Below the pieces are notes generated by a model that was not told the origin of the DNA, made no database searches, and saw only the letters and a list, made by a program, of their open reading frames with translations. From Alcaligenaceae bacterium (GTDB lineage Bacteria > Pseudomonadota > Gammaproteobacteria > Burkholderiales > Burkholderiaceae_B), in contig JACCET010000009.1 of the NCBI GenBank assembly GCA_013416405.1, forward strand, positions 62,001 to 126,000: DNA of 64,000 nucleotides. Direction: 5' to 3'. The translations under genes were made by a program, and so were the position numbers. The first letter of the stretch is position 1, and every line of letters starts with the position of its first letter. This document shows positions 26,268 to 34,524 of the stretch, in pieces.

Positions 26268-27794
26268 TCAGGCCACCGGCACCAGCGGAATCTCCGCAAT
26301 GCGGGCACGCCATGCCTTGGGACCGGTTTCGTGTACCGATGTGCCCTGCGAGTCGACGGCCACCGTTACCGGCATATCCTTGACGTCGAATTCGTAGATG
26401 GCTTCCATGCCCAGGTCTTCGAAACCCACCACCTTGGCGCCACGTATGGCCTTGGATACCAGGTAAGCCGAACCGCCCACGGCCATCAGGTATGCCGACC
26501 CATGCTTGCGTATTGATTCTATGGCCACGGGACCACGCTCGGCCTTGCCTATCATGGAGATCAGGCCCGTCCTGGACAGCATGGTGTCGGTGAATTTATC
26601 CATGCGCGTTGCCGTCGTTGGGCCTGCAGGCCCAACGACTTCGGCGCCCACCGGATCGACCGGGCCCACGTAATAAATAACGCGGTTGGTGAAGTCCACG
26701 GGCAGGGGCTCGCCCTTGTCCAGCATATCTTGTATGCGCTTGTGTGCAGCATCGCGCCCGGTCAGCATCTTTCCGGACAGCAACAGTGTCTGGCCCGGCT
26801 TCCAGCTGGCAACCTGCTCTTTGGTCAGGGTATTCAGGTCTACCTGCAAGGACTTGTTGTAATCGGGCGCCCAGTGAACATCGGGCCAGTCGGACAAGGA
26901 CGGCGGCGTCAGTTCGGCCGGCCCGGAACCGTCGAGCTCGAAGTGCACATGCCGCGTTGCCGCGCAGTTGGGAATCATGGCTACGGGCTTGGAGGCCGCA
27001 TGGGTGGGGAAAGTATTGATTTTGACATCAAGCACCGTCGTCAGGCCGCCCAGACCCTGTGCACCTATGCCCAGGGCATTGACCTTCTGGTACAGGTCTA
27101 TGCGAAGTTCTTCGATCTTGTTCTGCGGCCCGCGCTGCAACAGCTCGTACATGTCTATGTCTTCCATGAGCGATTGCTTGGCCATCAACATGGCTTTTTC
27201 GGCGGTGCCACCCACCCCTATGCCCAGCATGCCGGGAGGACACCAGCCTGCGCCCATTTGCGGCACTGTCTTGAGCACCCAGTCTATCAGCGAGTCGCTG
27301 GGATTGAGCATCACGAACTTAGACTTGTTTTCAGAGCCGCCACCCTTGGCAGCGACCTGAACGTCGACTTTGTCGCCCGCGACCAGTTCGACGTTGACAA
27401 TACAGGGGGTGTTGTCACGCGTATTCTTGCGTGCAAACAAAGGATCGTTCAGCACCGACGCGCGCAGCGGATTATCCGGATTCAGGTAGCCCTGGCGCAC
27501 GCCTTCGTCGCACAGTTCCTGCATGCTGCGGCGAGTATCAAAGCGTACATCCATACCGATCTTGAGGAATACGTTGACGATGCCGGTATCCTGGCAAATG
27601 GGGCGATGACCCTCGGCACACATGCGCGAATTGGTCAGAATCTGGGCGATGGCATCTTTGGCGGCCGGACTTTCCTCGCGCTCGTAGGCGCGTGCCAGGT
27701 GCTTGATGTAATCGGCAGGGTGATAAAAACTGATGAACTGTACGGCGTCTGCGATCGACTGAATCAGATCGCTTTCTTTGATAATGGTAGTCAT
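26268..27794 (-). CDS. Class I fumarate hydratase (Fe-S), possibly mesaconase
   Basis: 508 residues from ATG 27794. RPICQDTGIVNVFLKIG holds one [4Fe-4S] cysteine; GAGWCPPGMLGIGVGGTAEKAM and PNCAATRHVHFELDG supply the others. C-terminal VVGPAGPTTATRMDKFTDTML and GFEDLGMEAIYEFDVKDMPVTVAVD complete the single-chain class I enzyme. It interconverts fumarate and malate; some class I fumarases also hydrate mesaconate to citramalate. It lies 144 bases upstream of the MaoC-CaiB-CitE operon in the same direction, which makes the mesaconase reading worth considering. Housekeeping fumarase remains the default. Confidence 0.92.
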   Translation of the reverse strand: MTTIIKESDLIQSIADAVQFISFYHPADYIKHLARAYEREESPAAKDAIAQILTNSRMCAEGHRPICQDTGIVNVFLKIGMDVRFDTRRSMQELCDEGVRQGYLNPDNPLRASVLNDPLFARKNTRDNTPCIVNVELVAGDKVDVQVAAKGGGSENKSKFVMLNPSDSLIDWVLKTVPQMGAGWCPPGMLGIGVGGTAEKAMLMAKQSLMEDIDMYELLQRGPQNKIEELRIDLYQKVNALGIGAQGLGGLTTVLDVKINTFPTHAASKPVAMIPNCAATRHVHFELDGSGPAELTPPSLSDWPDVHWAPDYNKSLQVDLNTLTKEQVASWKPGQTLLLSGKMLTGRDAAHKRIQDMLDKGEPLPVDFTNRVIYYVGPVDPVGAEVVGPAGPTTATRMDKFTDTMLSRTGLISMIGKAERGPVAIESIRKHGSAYLMAVGGSAYLVSKAIRGAKVVGFEDLGMEAIYEFDVKDMPVTVAVDSQGTSVHETGPKAWRARIAEIPLVPVA

Positions 27795-27849
27795 GGTGCT
27801 TGCTGGCAAATAAAAAATGGCAGGCCGTCAGCGGCCCACGGAATGCTAA

Positions 27850-27892
27850 TGTTCTGTTTGGTTAGTTTGTGCACAAATAACCAAACAGGACA
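27850..27892. repeat. Near-perfect 43-base palindrome upstream of the fumarase gene
   Basis: Two arms of about 21 bases around a GTGCAC centre (TGTTCTGTTTGGTTA ... TAACCAAACAGGACA) differ by one G-T pair and one bulged base. It lies 56 bases before the fumarase start and 18 bases after the crotonase stop on the minus strand. It could be a crotonase transcript terminator (without U-run) or an operator for the fumarase promoter. Confidence 0.85.
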
Positions 27893-27909
27893 CCTGAGAC
27901 TGGGTGGCT

Positions 27910-28677
27910 TTACTTGCCGGTCCAGACGGGCGCGCGTTTTTCGGCAAAAGCGGTTGCGCCTTCCTTGGCGTCTGCCGAGGTGAAAATATGAGCGGTACGC
28001 GGACGCTGCAAGTCGAACATATCGGCCTGGCTCCAGTCGCGCGACTGCGTGACGATGCTTTTTGCGGTCTGTACCGCCAGCGGCCCGTTCGATGCTATGA
28101 CGCGTGCCATTTCCAGCGCCGCATCCAGCGCCTGACCCGTGTCGACCAGGCGGTTGACCAGCCCGTAGCCATGGGCGCGCTCGGCAGAGAACATTTCGCC
28201 CGTCAGGATGGCTTCCATGGCAATATGATAGGGAATGCGGCTGGGCAAGCGCATCATGCCCCCGGCCCCCGCGACGATGCCGCGCTTGACCTCGGGCAGA
28301 CCGAAACTGGCACTACGGGCAGCAATGATCAGGTCGCAGGCTAAAGCCATTTCAAAACCACCCGCCAGAGCGTAACCCTCAACAGCGGCAATCATGGGCT
28401 TTCTGGGCGGTTTTTCGCACAAGCCGGCAAACCCTCGACCGTCAACATACGGACGCTGGCCATTAAGGGCAAACGCCTTGAGATCCATGCCTGAACAAAA
28501 AGTGTTGCCGGCACCGGTAAGCACGCCCATAACGACATCGTCGGAAGCATCCATCTGGTCGAGTGCCCGCGCCAGTTCCTGGGCCGTTTCGTAGTTGATG
28601 GCATTACGCGCCTGGGGCCGGTTCAGCGTGATCACTTGAATTCGGTCGACCACTTCCACTTTTACTAAGTCAGACAT
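27910..28677 (-). CDS. Enoyl-CoA hydratase/isomerase (crotonase) family protein
   Basis: 255 residues from ATG 28677 (the frame extends to 28734 but the extra leader is not crotonase-like). ITLNRPQARNAINYETAQEL, TGAGNTFCSGMDLKAF (oxyanion hole), AAVEGYALAGGFEMALACDLI and FGLPEVKRGIVAGAGGMMRLPSRIP (catalytic Glu region) are standard. It hydrates or isomerises an enoyl-CoA. It stands upstream of fumarase on the same strand with a 115-base gap containing a palindrome. Exact substrate unknown. Confidence 0.9.
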   Translation of the reverse strand: MSDLVKVEVVDRIQVITLNRPQARNAINYETAQELARALDQMDASDDVVMGVLTGAGNTFCSGMDLKAFALNGQRPYVDGRGFAGLCEKPPRKPMIAAVEGYALAGGFEMALACDLIIAARSASFGLPEVKRGIVAGAGGMMRLPSRIPYHIAMEAILTGEMFSAERAHGYGLVNRLVDTGQALDAALEMARVIASNGPLAVQTAKSIVTQSRDWSQADMFDLQRPRTAHIFTSADAKEGATAFAEKRAPVWTGK

Positions 28678-28876
28678 AAAGCTATTCCAGAAAAACTGCG
28701 ACGCAGGGCGCAGAAGATTGAACGGGACGAGCACTGCATGCCGTGCCGACTGCAGTCGTTGAACCTACATCATACGATCATTTGTATCTGTTCTTGACCA
28801 GCGACATAGCGCCTTGGGCGCGGAACCAGTTAAAATTGAAAACTTTTGCGGCTTATCGCTTTACTGGCTTTCGCTC

Positions 28877-29782
28877 ATGCTCACTTTTCAGCAAATCATT
28901 TTAACGCTACAGCAATATTGGGACAGACACGGCTGCGCCCTGCTGCAACCCTACGATATGGAAGTTGGCGCGGGCACTTCGCACACCGCAACCTTTTTAC
29001 GCTCCATCGGGCCCGAGCCTTGGCGAGCCGCCTATGTACAGCCCTCGCGCCGCCCCAAGGATGGTCGTTATGGCGAAAACCCCAACCGACTGCAACATTA
29101 TTACCAGTACCAGGTGGTACTCAAGCCCGCCCCCCCAGAAATCATCGACCTGTACATCGGATCGCTCAAGGCCCTGGGTATCAACCCCCAGGAACACGAC
29201 ATCCGTTTTGTTGAAGACGACTGGGAAAACCCCACGCTGGGCGCATGGGGCCTGGGCTGGGAAGTATGGCTCAACGGTATGGAAGTCACTCAGTTCACCT
29301 ATTTTCAGCAAGTGGGTGGCCTGGACTGTTCCCCCACGACGGGTGAAATCACCTACGGCCTGGAGCGTCTGGCCATGTATTTGCAGGGCGTGGAAAGCGT
29401 CTACGACCTGGTATGGACCGACTCACCCCACGGACGCGTGCTTTATCGCGACGTGTTCCACCAGAATGAAGTCGAACAATCCACCTACAACTTTGAGCAT
29501 GCCTCGACCACGATGCTGTTCGCGCATTTCAACGACTACGAAGCTGAAGCACAGCGCCTGATCACGGTTCCCCTGGCCCTGCCGGCCTACGAGGCCACCC
29601 TTAAGGCCGCGCATACCTTCAATATGCTGGATGCACGTGGCGCGATCAGCGTTACCGAGCGTGCCGCTTACATAGGCCGCATCCGCAATCTGTCGCGCGC
29701 CGTCGCACAGGCTTACTTTGATTCACGAGAAAAACTAGGATTCCCCATGCTTGCCCAGCCAACCTGCACGGAGGCCAAATAA
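28877..29782 (+). CDS. glyQ: Glycyl-tRNA synthetase alpha subunit
   Basis: 301 residues from ATG 28877 (E. coli 303). It begins [39 protein letters not shown], with [22 protein letters not shown] and [23 protein letters not shown], the catalytic subunit signature. Charges tRNA-Gly with glycine together with GlyS. Its stop overlaps the glyS start (TAATG). It begins an operon reaching gloA at 34518. Confidence 0.96.
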   Translation: MLTFQQIILTLQQYWDRHGCALLQPYDMEVGAGTSHTATFLRSIGPEPWRAAYVQPSRRPKDGRYGENPNRLQHYYQYQVVLKPAPPEIIDLYIGSLKALGINPQEHDIRFVEDDWENPTLGAWGLGWEVWLNGMEVTQFTYFQQVGGLDCSPTTGEITYGLERLAMYLQGVESVYDLVWTDSPHGRVLYRDVFHQNEVEQSTYNFEHASTTMLFAHFNDYEAEAQRLITVPLALPAYEATLKAAHTFNMLDARGAISVTERAAYIGRIRNLSRAVAQAYFDSREKLGFPMLAQPTCTEAK

Positions 29783-31935
29783 TGACGAACGCGTCTCCCG
29801 CCGTACAGAGCCGGCCGCTGTTGATCGAGCTGCTGACCGAAGAACTGCCTCCCAAAGCCCTGCAAAAGCTTGGTTTGGCCTTTGCCGAGGGCCTGCGCAA
29901 AACGCTGGATCAACATCACCTGCTGGCCGAAGGCTGCACAACGACTGATTTTTCCACGCCACGTCGCCTGGCCGTACGCCTGAGCGCCGTTCTGGGCCAG
30001 GCGCCCGAACAGCGCTATACCGAAAAACTCATGCCGGCAAAAATCGGGCTGACCGAAGCGAACGAGATCACACCGGCGTTGGCCAAAAAGCTGGCCAGCA
30101 AGAACCTTGATCACCTGACCGCAAGCGACCTGGTACACGAGTCCGATGGCAAGCAAGACTACCTGTATGCGCATGGCGTCAGCAGCGGAGCCCTGCTCGG
30201 CCCAGCGCTTCAAGAGGCGCTGAACTACGCCATTACGCACCTGCCCATACCCAAGGTCATGCGCTATCAGCTTGCCGACGGTGTAAGCAGTGTCAAGTTC
30301 GTGCGGCCGGCGCATCAATTGATTGCGCTATGGGGCGATCAAGTCATTGATGTACAGGCCCTGGGCCTTCAAGCCGGCCGTACAACGTTGGGCCATCGCT
30401 TCATGTCCGACCATGAAATCGAACTCAATGACCCTGACAGCTACGAACAGCGACTGCTGAACGATGGCATGGTCATCGCCTCGTTTACCGAGCGCCGTGC
30501 ACTTATAGACCAACAGCTAAACGAGCATGCTCAAGCACTGGGCGCCACCCTGGGCACAGATCCCGAAGTAGCCGCACTGCTGGACGAAGTCACTGCCCTG
30601 GTCGAGCACCCCACCGTCTATGTCGGTGAATTCGAGCAGAAGTTTCTTGACGTGCCGCCCGAGTGTCTGATCCTGACCATGCGCCTGAATCAGAAATACT
30701 TCCCGCTGTTTGAGCCCAGCACGGGCAAGCTGACACATCGTTTCCTGATCGTCAGCAATATGCGCACAGATGATCCCTCGCACATTATCGAAGGCAATCA
30801 GCGCGTTGTGCGCCCTCGTCTGGCAGACGCCCAGTTCTTCTTCCAAACCGACCTCAAGACGCCCTTGGCGGATCGCGTGGTGGCACTGGCGTCCAGTGTG
30901 TATCACAACAAGCTGGGTACCCAATTGAACCGCATCGAGCGCGTACGCAAGGTGTCCCGCCATATTGCCGAGCAACTGGGTGCCAACGTAAGCCTTGCAG
31001 GCCGATCCGCCCTGCTGGCCAAGGCCGACCTGACCTCCAACATGGTTGCCGAGTTCCCCGAACTGCAAGGCATTATGGGGGCCTACTACGCAAAGGCCGA
31101 TGGCGAACCTGCAGACGTCGTACTGGCCATCAGGAATCAGTATCGCATTCGTCTGGATACCCCCGTCCAGTCCGATACGCTTACCGCCGCCATTCTTTTC
31201 ATGGCCGAACGTGTGGAAACCCTGCTGGGCATCTGGGGCATAGGCCTGGTACCTACAGGCGAACGCGACCCCTACGGCCTGCGCCGCGCCGCGCTGGGCC
31301 TGATCAGCGCATTCGAACAGCTGCATGCCGGCGGTTATCTTGCAATCAGCGACACCAACACGCTGAACCTTCACGACCTGCTGGCCCAGGCTGTCGGCAC
31401 TTTTGATCTGGGCGTCATTGCACCCGACACGCCCGACCAGGTGCAGGCCTTCATCTACGAACGCTATCGCAACTTGTTAAGCCACGACTTCGACCGCAAC
31501 GTGATTGATGCTGTCCTGGCCCTTAAGCCAGCACTGCACCAGGTGCAGGCCCGCAGCGCCGCCTGCGCGGCATTTGCGCAGCGTCCCGAGGCCGCAAGCC
31601 TGTCGGCCGCCAACAAGCGCATCAGCAATCTGCTAAAAAAGGCCGATACGGCACCTGGCAGCCTTGATTACACCCGTCTGGCCGAACCGGCAGAAAAAAC
31701 TCTGGCCGACATCATCACCCAGCTTGAGCCACAAGCGCAGGCCCAGTTCGCCCAAGGCGACTTCAGTGCCAGTCTGGCGACCATGGCGCAGGCCAAAGAT
31801 GCTGTCGATGCCTTTTTTAACGATGTCATGGTGATGGCCGAGGATCCCGACGTACGTGCCAATCGCCTGGCACTCCTGAACGACTTACATCGCAATATGA
31901 ATCAGGTTGCCGATATTTCCAGGCTGGCCCAGTGA
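29782..31935 (+). CDS. glyS: Glycyl-tRNA synthetase beta subunit
   Basis: 717 residues (E. coli 689). LLIELLTEELPPKALQKLG at the N-terminus, DFSTPRRLAVRL, KFVRPAHQLIALWG, ECLILTMRLNQKYFPLFE and GERDPYGLRRAALGLI are conserved. It binds and positions tRNA-Gly in the alpha2beta2 enzyme. Coupled to glyQ; its stop overlaps the GTG start of gmhB. Confidence 0.96.
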   Translation: MTNASPAVQSRPLLIELLTEELPPKALQKLGLAFAEGLRKTLDQHHLLAEGCTTTDFSTPRRLAVRLSAVLGQAPEQRYTEKLMPAKIGLTEANEITPALAKKLASKNLDHLTASDLVHESDGKQDYLYAHGVSSGALLGPALQEALNYAITHLPIPKVMRYQLADGVSSVKFVRPAHQLIALWGDQVIDVQALGLQAGRTTLGHRFMSDHEIELNDPDSYEQRLLNDGMVIASFTERRALIDQQLNEHAQALGATLGTDPEVAALLDEVTALVEHPTVYVGEFEQKFLDVPPECLILTMRLNQKYFPLFEPSTGKLTHRFLIVSNMRTDDPSHIIEGNQRVVRPRLADAQFFFQTDLKTPLADRVVALASSVYHNKLGTQLNRIERVRKVSRHIAEQLGANVSLAGRSALLAKADLTSNMVAEFPELQGIMGAYYAKADGEPADVVLAIRNQYRIRLDTPVQSDTLTAAILFMAERVETLLGIWGIGLVPTGERDPYGLRRAALGLISAFEQLHAGGYLAISDTNTLNLHDLLAQAVGTFDLGVIAPDTPDQVQAFIYERYRNLLSHDFDRNVIDAVLALKPALHQVQARSAACAAFAQRPEAASLSAANKRISNLLKKADTAPGSLDYTRLAEPAEKTLADIITQLEPQAQAQFAQGDFSASLATMAQAKDAVDAFFNDVMVMAEDPDVRANRLALLNDLHRNMNQVADISRLAQ

Positions 31936-32474
31936 AACTTGCCATACTCGACCGCGACGGCGTCATCAACCAAGACAGCCCCGCCTTCGTCAAAAACCCT
32001 GACGAATGGATGGCGCTGCCGGGCAGCGTCGACGCCATCGCCCGGCTATCGCGGGCGGGCTGGCGCGTAGTGATCGCCAGCAACCAGTCAGGCATCGCCC
32101 GCGGCCTGCTCAGCATGGATACACTCAATGCCATCCATGCCAAGCTGCGTCGCGAAGTCATCCAGGCCGGCGGCATGGTCGAGGCCATCTTCATCTGCCC
32201 GCATGGGCCAGACGACGGGTGCTCCTGCCGCAAGCCGCGTCCGGGTATGTTCCTTGACATCGCCCGTCGCTACGACCTGCCTGACCTCAAAGGAGTGCCG
32301 GCCGTGGGCGACTCGCTGCGCGACCTCCAGGCCGCCGCAGCCGCCGGATGCACACCCTGGCTGGTCATGACCGGAAACGGCCACAAAACTCGGGATAAAG
32401 GCGATTTGCCTGCCGGAACCCAAATTGCCGACAACCTGGCAGCCGTCGTGAATAGCTGGCTGTCCGAGGAATAA
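31932..32474 (+). CDS. gmhB: D-glycero-beta-D-manno-heptose-1,7-bisphosphate 7-phosphatase GmhB
   Basis: 180 residues with a GTG start overlapping the glyS stop. HAD motif LAILDRDGVINQDS, then VIASNQSGIARG, and the zinc-binding loop CPHGPDDGCSCRKPRPGM (Cys, His and two Cys) that distinguishes GmhB. It dephosphorylates the heptose precursor for the LPS inner core. Followed 2 bases later by plsC. Confidence 0.94.
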   Translation: MKLAILDRDGVINQDSPAFVKNPDEWMALPGSVDAIARLSRAGWRVVIASNQSGIARGLLSMDTLNAIHAKLRREVIQAGGMVEAIFICPHGPDDGCSCRKPRPGMFLDIARRYDLPDLKGVPAVGDSLRDLQAAAAAGCTPWLVMTGNGHKTRDKGDLPAGTQIADNLAAVVNSWLSEE

Positions 32475-32476
32475 AT

Positions 32477-33229
32477 ATGTTCAAACACAGCCTGGCCATT
32501 GCGCGCGCCACGCTTTATCAGCTCTTTCTGCTCGTCACCGTCATTCCCTACGCGTTTGCCTGCATACTGTGGTCTCCCTTGCCGCTGCACTGGCGTTACC
32601 GCCTGACTGCAGGGTGGCCACGCCTGGGCGTATGGGGGGCCAAAGTCATACTGGGCATACGCTGGCAGATAAAAGGCGCCGAAAATCTGCCCGATGGCCC
32701 CGCCATACTGCTGTCCAAGCATCAATCGGCCTGGGAAACAATGTTCCTCCTGGCGTATATGCCGCGCGAGCTATGCTTTGTGTATAAAAAAGAACTGCAC
32801 TGGGTGCCTTTTTTCGGCTGGGGTCTGGCCTTATTGCGCATGATACCCATAGACCGCAGCAAAGGACGCGATGCCTTTGAGCAAGTGGTACGCGCCGGCC
32901 AGCAAAGAATCGACGAAGGCCGCTGGCCCATACTATTTCCCGAAGGCACCCGCATTGCACCAGGCAAGGCCGGCCGCTACAAAATGGGTGGCGCCTTGCT
33001 GGCAACGCGCACCAACACACCCATCATCCCCGTCGCACATAATGCAGGCGAGTGCTGGCGCCGCAAGGCCTTCATCAAAAAGCCTGGCCTGGTTACCGTA
33101 TCGATAGGCCCGATCATAGACCCTACAGGGCTGACCGCCGATGTCGTCAACCAGAAGGTGCGCGACTGGATAGAATCGGAAATGCGCGTACTGAACCCCG
33201 AGCGATATGGGCCTGACCAAACAACTTGA
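32477..33229 (+). CDS. plsC: 1-acyl-sn-glycerol-3-phosphate acyltransferase
   Basis: 250 residues. An N-terminal membrane helix (LYQLFLLVTVIPYAFACIL) precedes the acyltransferase core: the HX4D box appears as KHQSAWETMF (Glu in the last place, a variant common in this subfamily), then MIPIDRSKGRDAF and the glycerophosphate-binding FPEGTR. It makes phosphatidic acid at the inner membrane. It overlaps the next gene by 23 bases. Confidence 0.93.
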   Translation: MFKHSLAIARATLYQLFLLVTVIPYAFACILWSPLPLHWRYRLTAGWPRLGVWGAKVILGIRWQIKGAENLPDGPAILLSKHQSAWETMFLLAYMPRELCFVYKKELHWVPFFGWGLALLRMIPIDRSKGRDAFEQVVRAGQQRIDEGRWPILFPEGTRIAPGKAGRYKMGGALLATRTNTPIIPVAHNAGECWRRKAFIKKPGLVTVSIGPIIDPTGLTADVVNQKVRDWIESEMRVLNPERYGPDQTT

Positions 33230-34079
33230 GCTGTTTCTGTTTGACGCAGCTCGCGAACAGCCGGCCCCGACACCCGCTCCGGCTGCTCGCCCCATACCGG
33301 CTGTCGCCATAAGCTGTCCGCCCTCTTTGCCTGCGGGTGCCCGCTGGCGTGAAGTGCAGGCACCTGAGCAAAAAATTGGCTATGTGCTGCAAAGATCCAG
33401 GCGTAAAAGCATAGGACTGACCATCAATGACGACGGCCTGCAAGTCAGGGCGCCCAGCTGGATCACACTAAGCCAGATAGACGCGGCCGTCATTGAAAAA
33501 TCAGCGTGGGTACTGGAAAAGCTACGCATGAGCCAGGCTCGCCAGCAGCAACTGGAAACCGCGGAAGCGCAATGGCACCATGGTGGACGCATACCCTATA
33601 TGGGCAAGCGCATCGTGCTGAATCTGGACAGCACACGCAGAGCAGCGGCTTTTACAGGCAAACGCTTTGCCCCCCAGGACAACGATCCGCTCTATCTGGC
33701 TCTGCCTCACGACGCCGAGCGCAGCCGCATACGCGACAGCACGCACGCCTGGTTGCAACAGCAGGCCCAGGCATGGTTTGGAGAACGTCTGCAACATTTC
33801 CTGGGCATCAGCAAGCTGCGTATGCGGCGCTGGCGGCTGTCCTCGGCAGCCACACGGTGGGGGTCGTGCAGCAGCGATGGAAACATCATGCTTAATTGGC
33901 GCCTGATACACTTTCAACCTGACATCATCGACTATGTGATCGCGCATGAAATCGCGCACCTGCGAGAGCTGAACCACAGCAAGAACTTCTGGCGCGAGGT
34001 TGAACGCATATTGCCAGGCTTCGAGCGCGCGCGTGACGCCCTAAAACAACACAACCCTGGCTCTTTGCCACTGATTTAG
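33207..34079 (+). CDS. M48-type metallopeptidase, YgjP/DUF45 family
   Basis: 290 residues. The C-terminal half holds [23 protein letters not shown] and the zinc site [19 protein letters not shown] (HExxH plus downstream His), the YgjP-like signature. E. coli YgjP is about 167 residues; here roughly 100 extra N-terminal residues form a charged and Pro/Ala-rich region then the usual [15 protein letters not shown] strand. Function of the family is poorly known; a WLM-type peptidase is suggested by the zinc motif. It lies in the glyQS-plsC-gloA operon. Confidence 0.88.
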   Translation: MGLTKQLELFLFDAAREQPAPTPAPAARPIPAVAISCPPSLPAGARWREVQAPEQKIGYVLQRSRRKSIGLTINDDGLQVRAPSWITLSQIDAAVIEKSAWVLEKLRMSQARQQQLETAEAQWHHGGRIPYMGKRIVLNLDSTRRAAAFTGKRFAPQDNDPLYLALPHDAERSRIRDSTHAWLQQQAQAWFGERLQHFLGISKLRMRRWRLSSAATRWGSCSSDGNIMLNWRLIHFQPDIIDYVIAHEIAHLRELNHSKNFWREVERILPGFERARDALKQHNPGSLPLI

Positions 34080-34122
34080 GCCGTGCCGGGGTTCCACCAA
34101 CCCGACCATCAAGGAGATTTTG

Positions 34123-34518
34123 ATGCGTTTACTGCATACCATGCTACGCGTGGGCGATCTGGATCGCTCGCTTTCCTTTTATACCGACGTGCTAGGCATG
34201 AAGCTATTACGGCGCAAAGATTATCCCGACGGCAAATTTACGCTGGCATTCGTGGGCTACCAGGAAGAAAGCGAAGGCGCCGTGATCGAGCTGACGTATA
34301 ACTGGGACACGCCCTCGTATGACCTGGGCAACGGATACGGCCATATTGCACTCGAGGTTGAAAATGCCTACGACGCCTGTGCACGTATCAAGGAAAAAGG
34401 CGGCAATGTGGTACGCGAGGCCGGCCCCATGAAGCACGGCCAGACCGTCATTGCCTTTGTGGAAGATCCCGATGGCTACAAAATCGAGCTGATACAGCAC
34501 AAAGGCCGCAACGACTAA
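34123..34518 (+). CDS. gloA: Lactoylglutathione lyase (glyoxalase I)
   Basis: 131 residues from ATG 34123, with AAGGAG 9 bases upstream. Metal ligands are visible: His5 (MRLLHTML), Glu in [11 protein letters not shown], His in GYGHIALEV and Glu in [11 protein letters not shown]. Converts the methylglyoxal-glutathione hemithioacetal to lactoylglutathione. Length and lack of insertions match the nickel-type bacterial enzyme. It converges with the acyl-CoA dehydrogenase gene 6 bases away. Confidence 0.96.
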   Translation: MRLLHTMLRVGDLDRSLSFYTDVLGMKLLRRKDYPDGKFTLAFVGYQEESEGAVIELTYNWDTPSYDLGNGYGHIALEVENAYDACARIKEKGGNVVREAGPMKHGQTVIAFVEDPDGYKIELIQHKGRND

Positions 34519-34524
34519 GCGCGG

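Noticed and set aside
26730-27983. Long open frame (about 417 residues) opposite the fumarase gene
   Set aside because: It is antisense to a well-supported class I fumarase, has a low-complexity His/Arg-rich translation and no family motifs; long antisense frames are expected in GC-rich DNA.
32700-32780. PlsC HX4D box reads HQSAWE as a lost catalytic residue
   Set aside because: The KHQSxWET form recurs in a known PlsC subfamily as I recall it, and FPEGTR is intact, so it is not a sign of inactivity.
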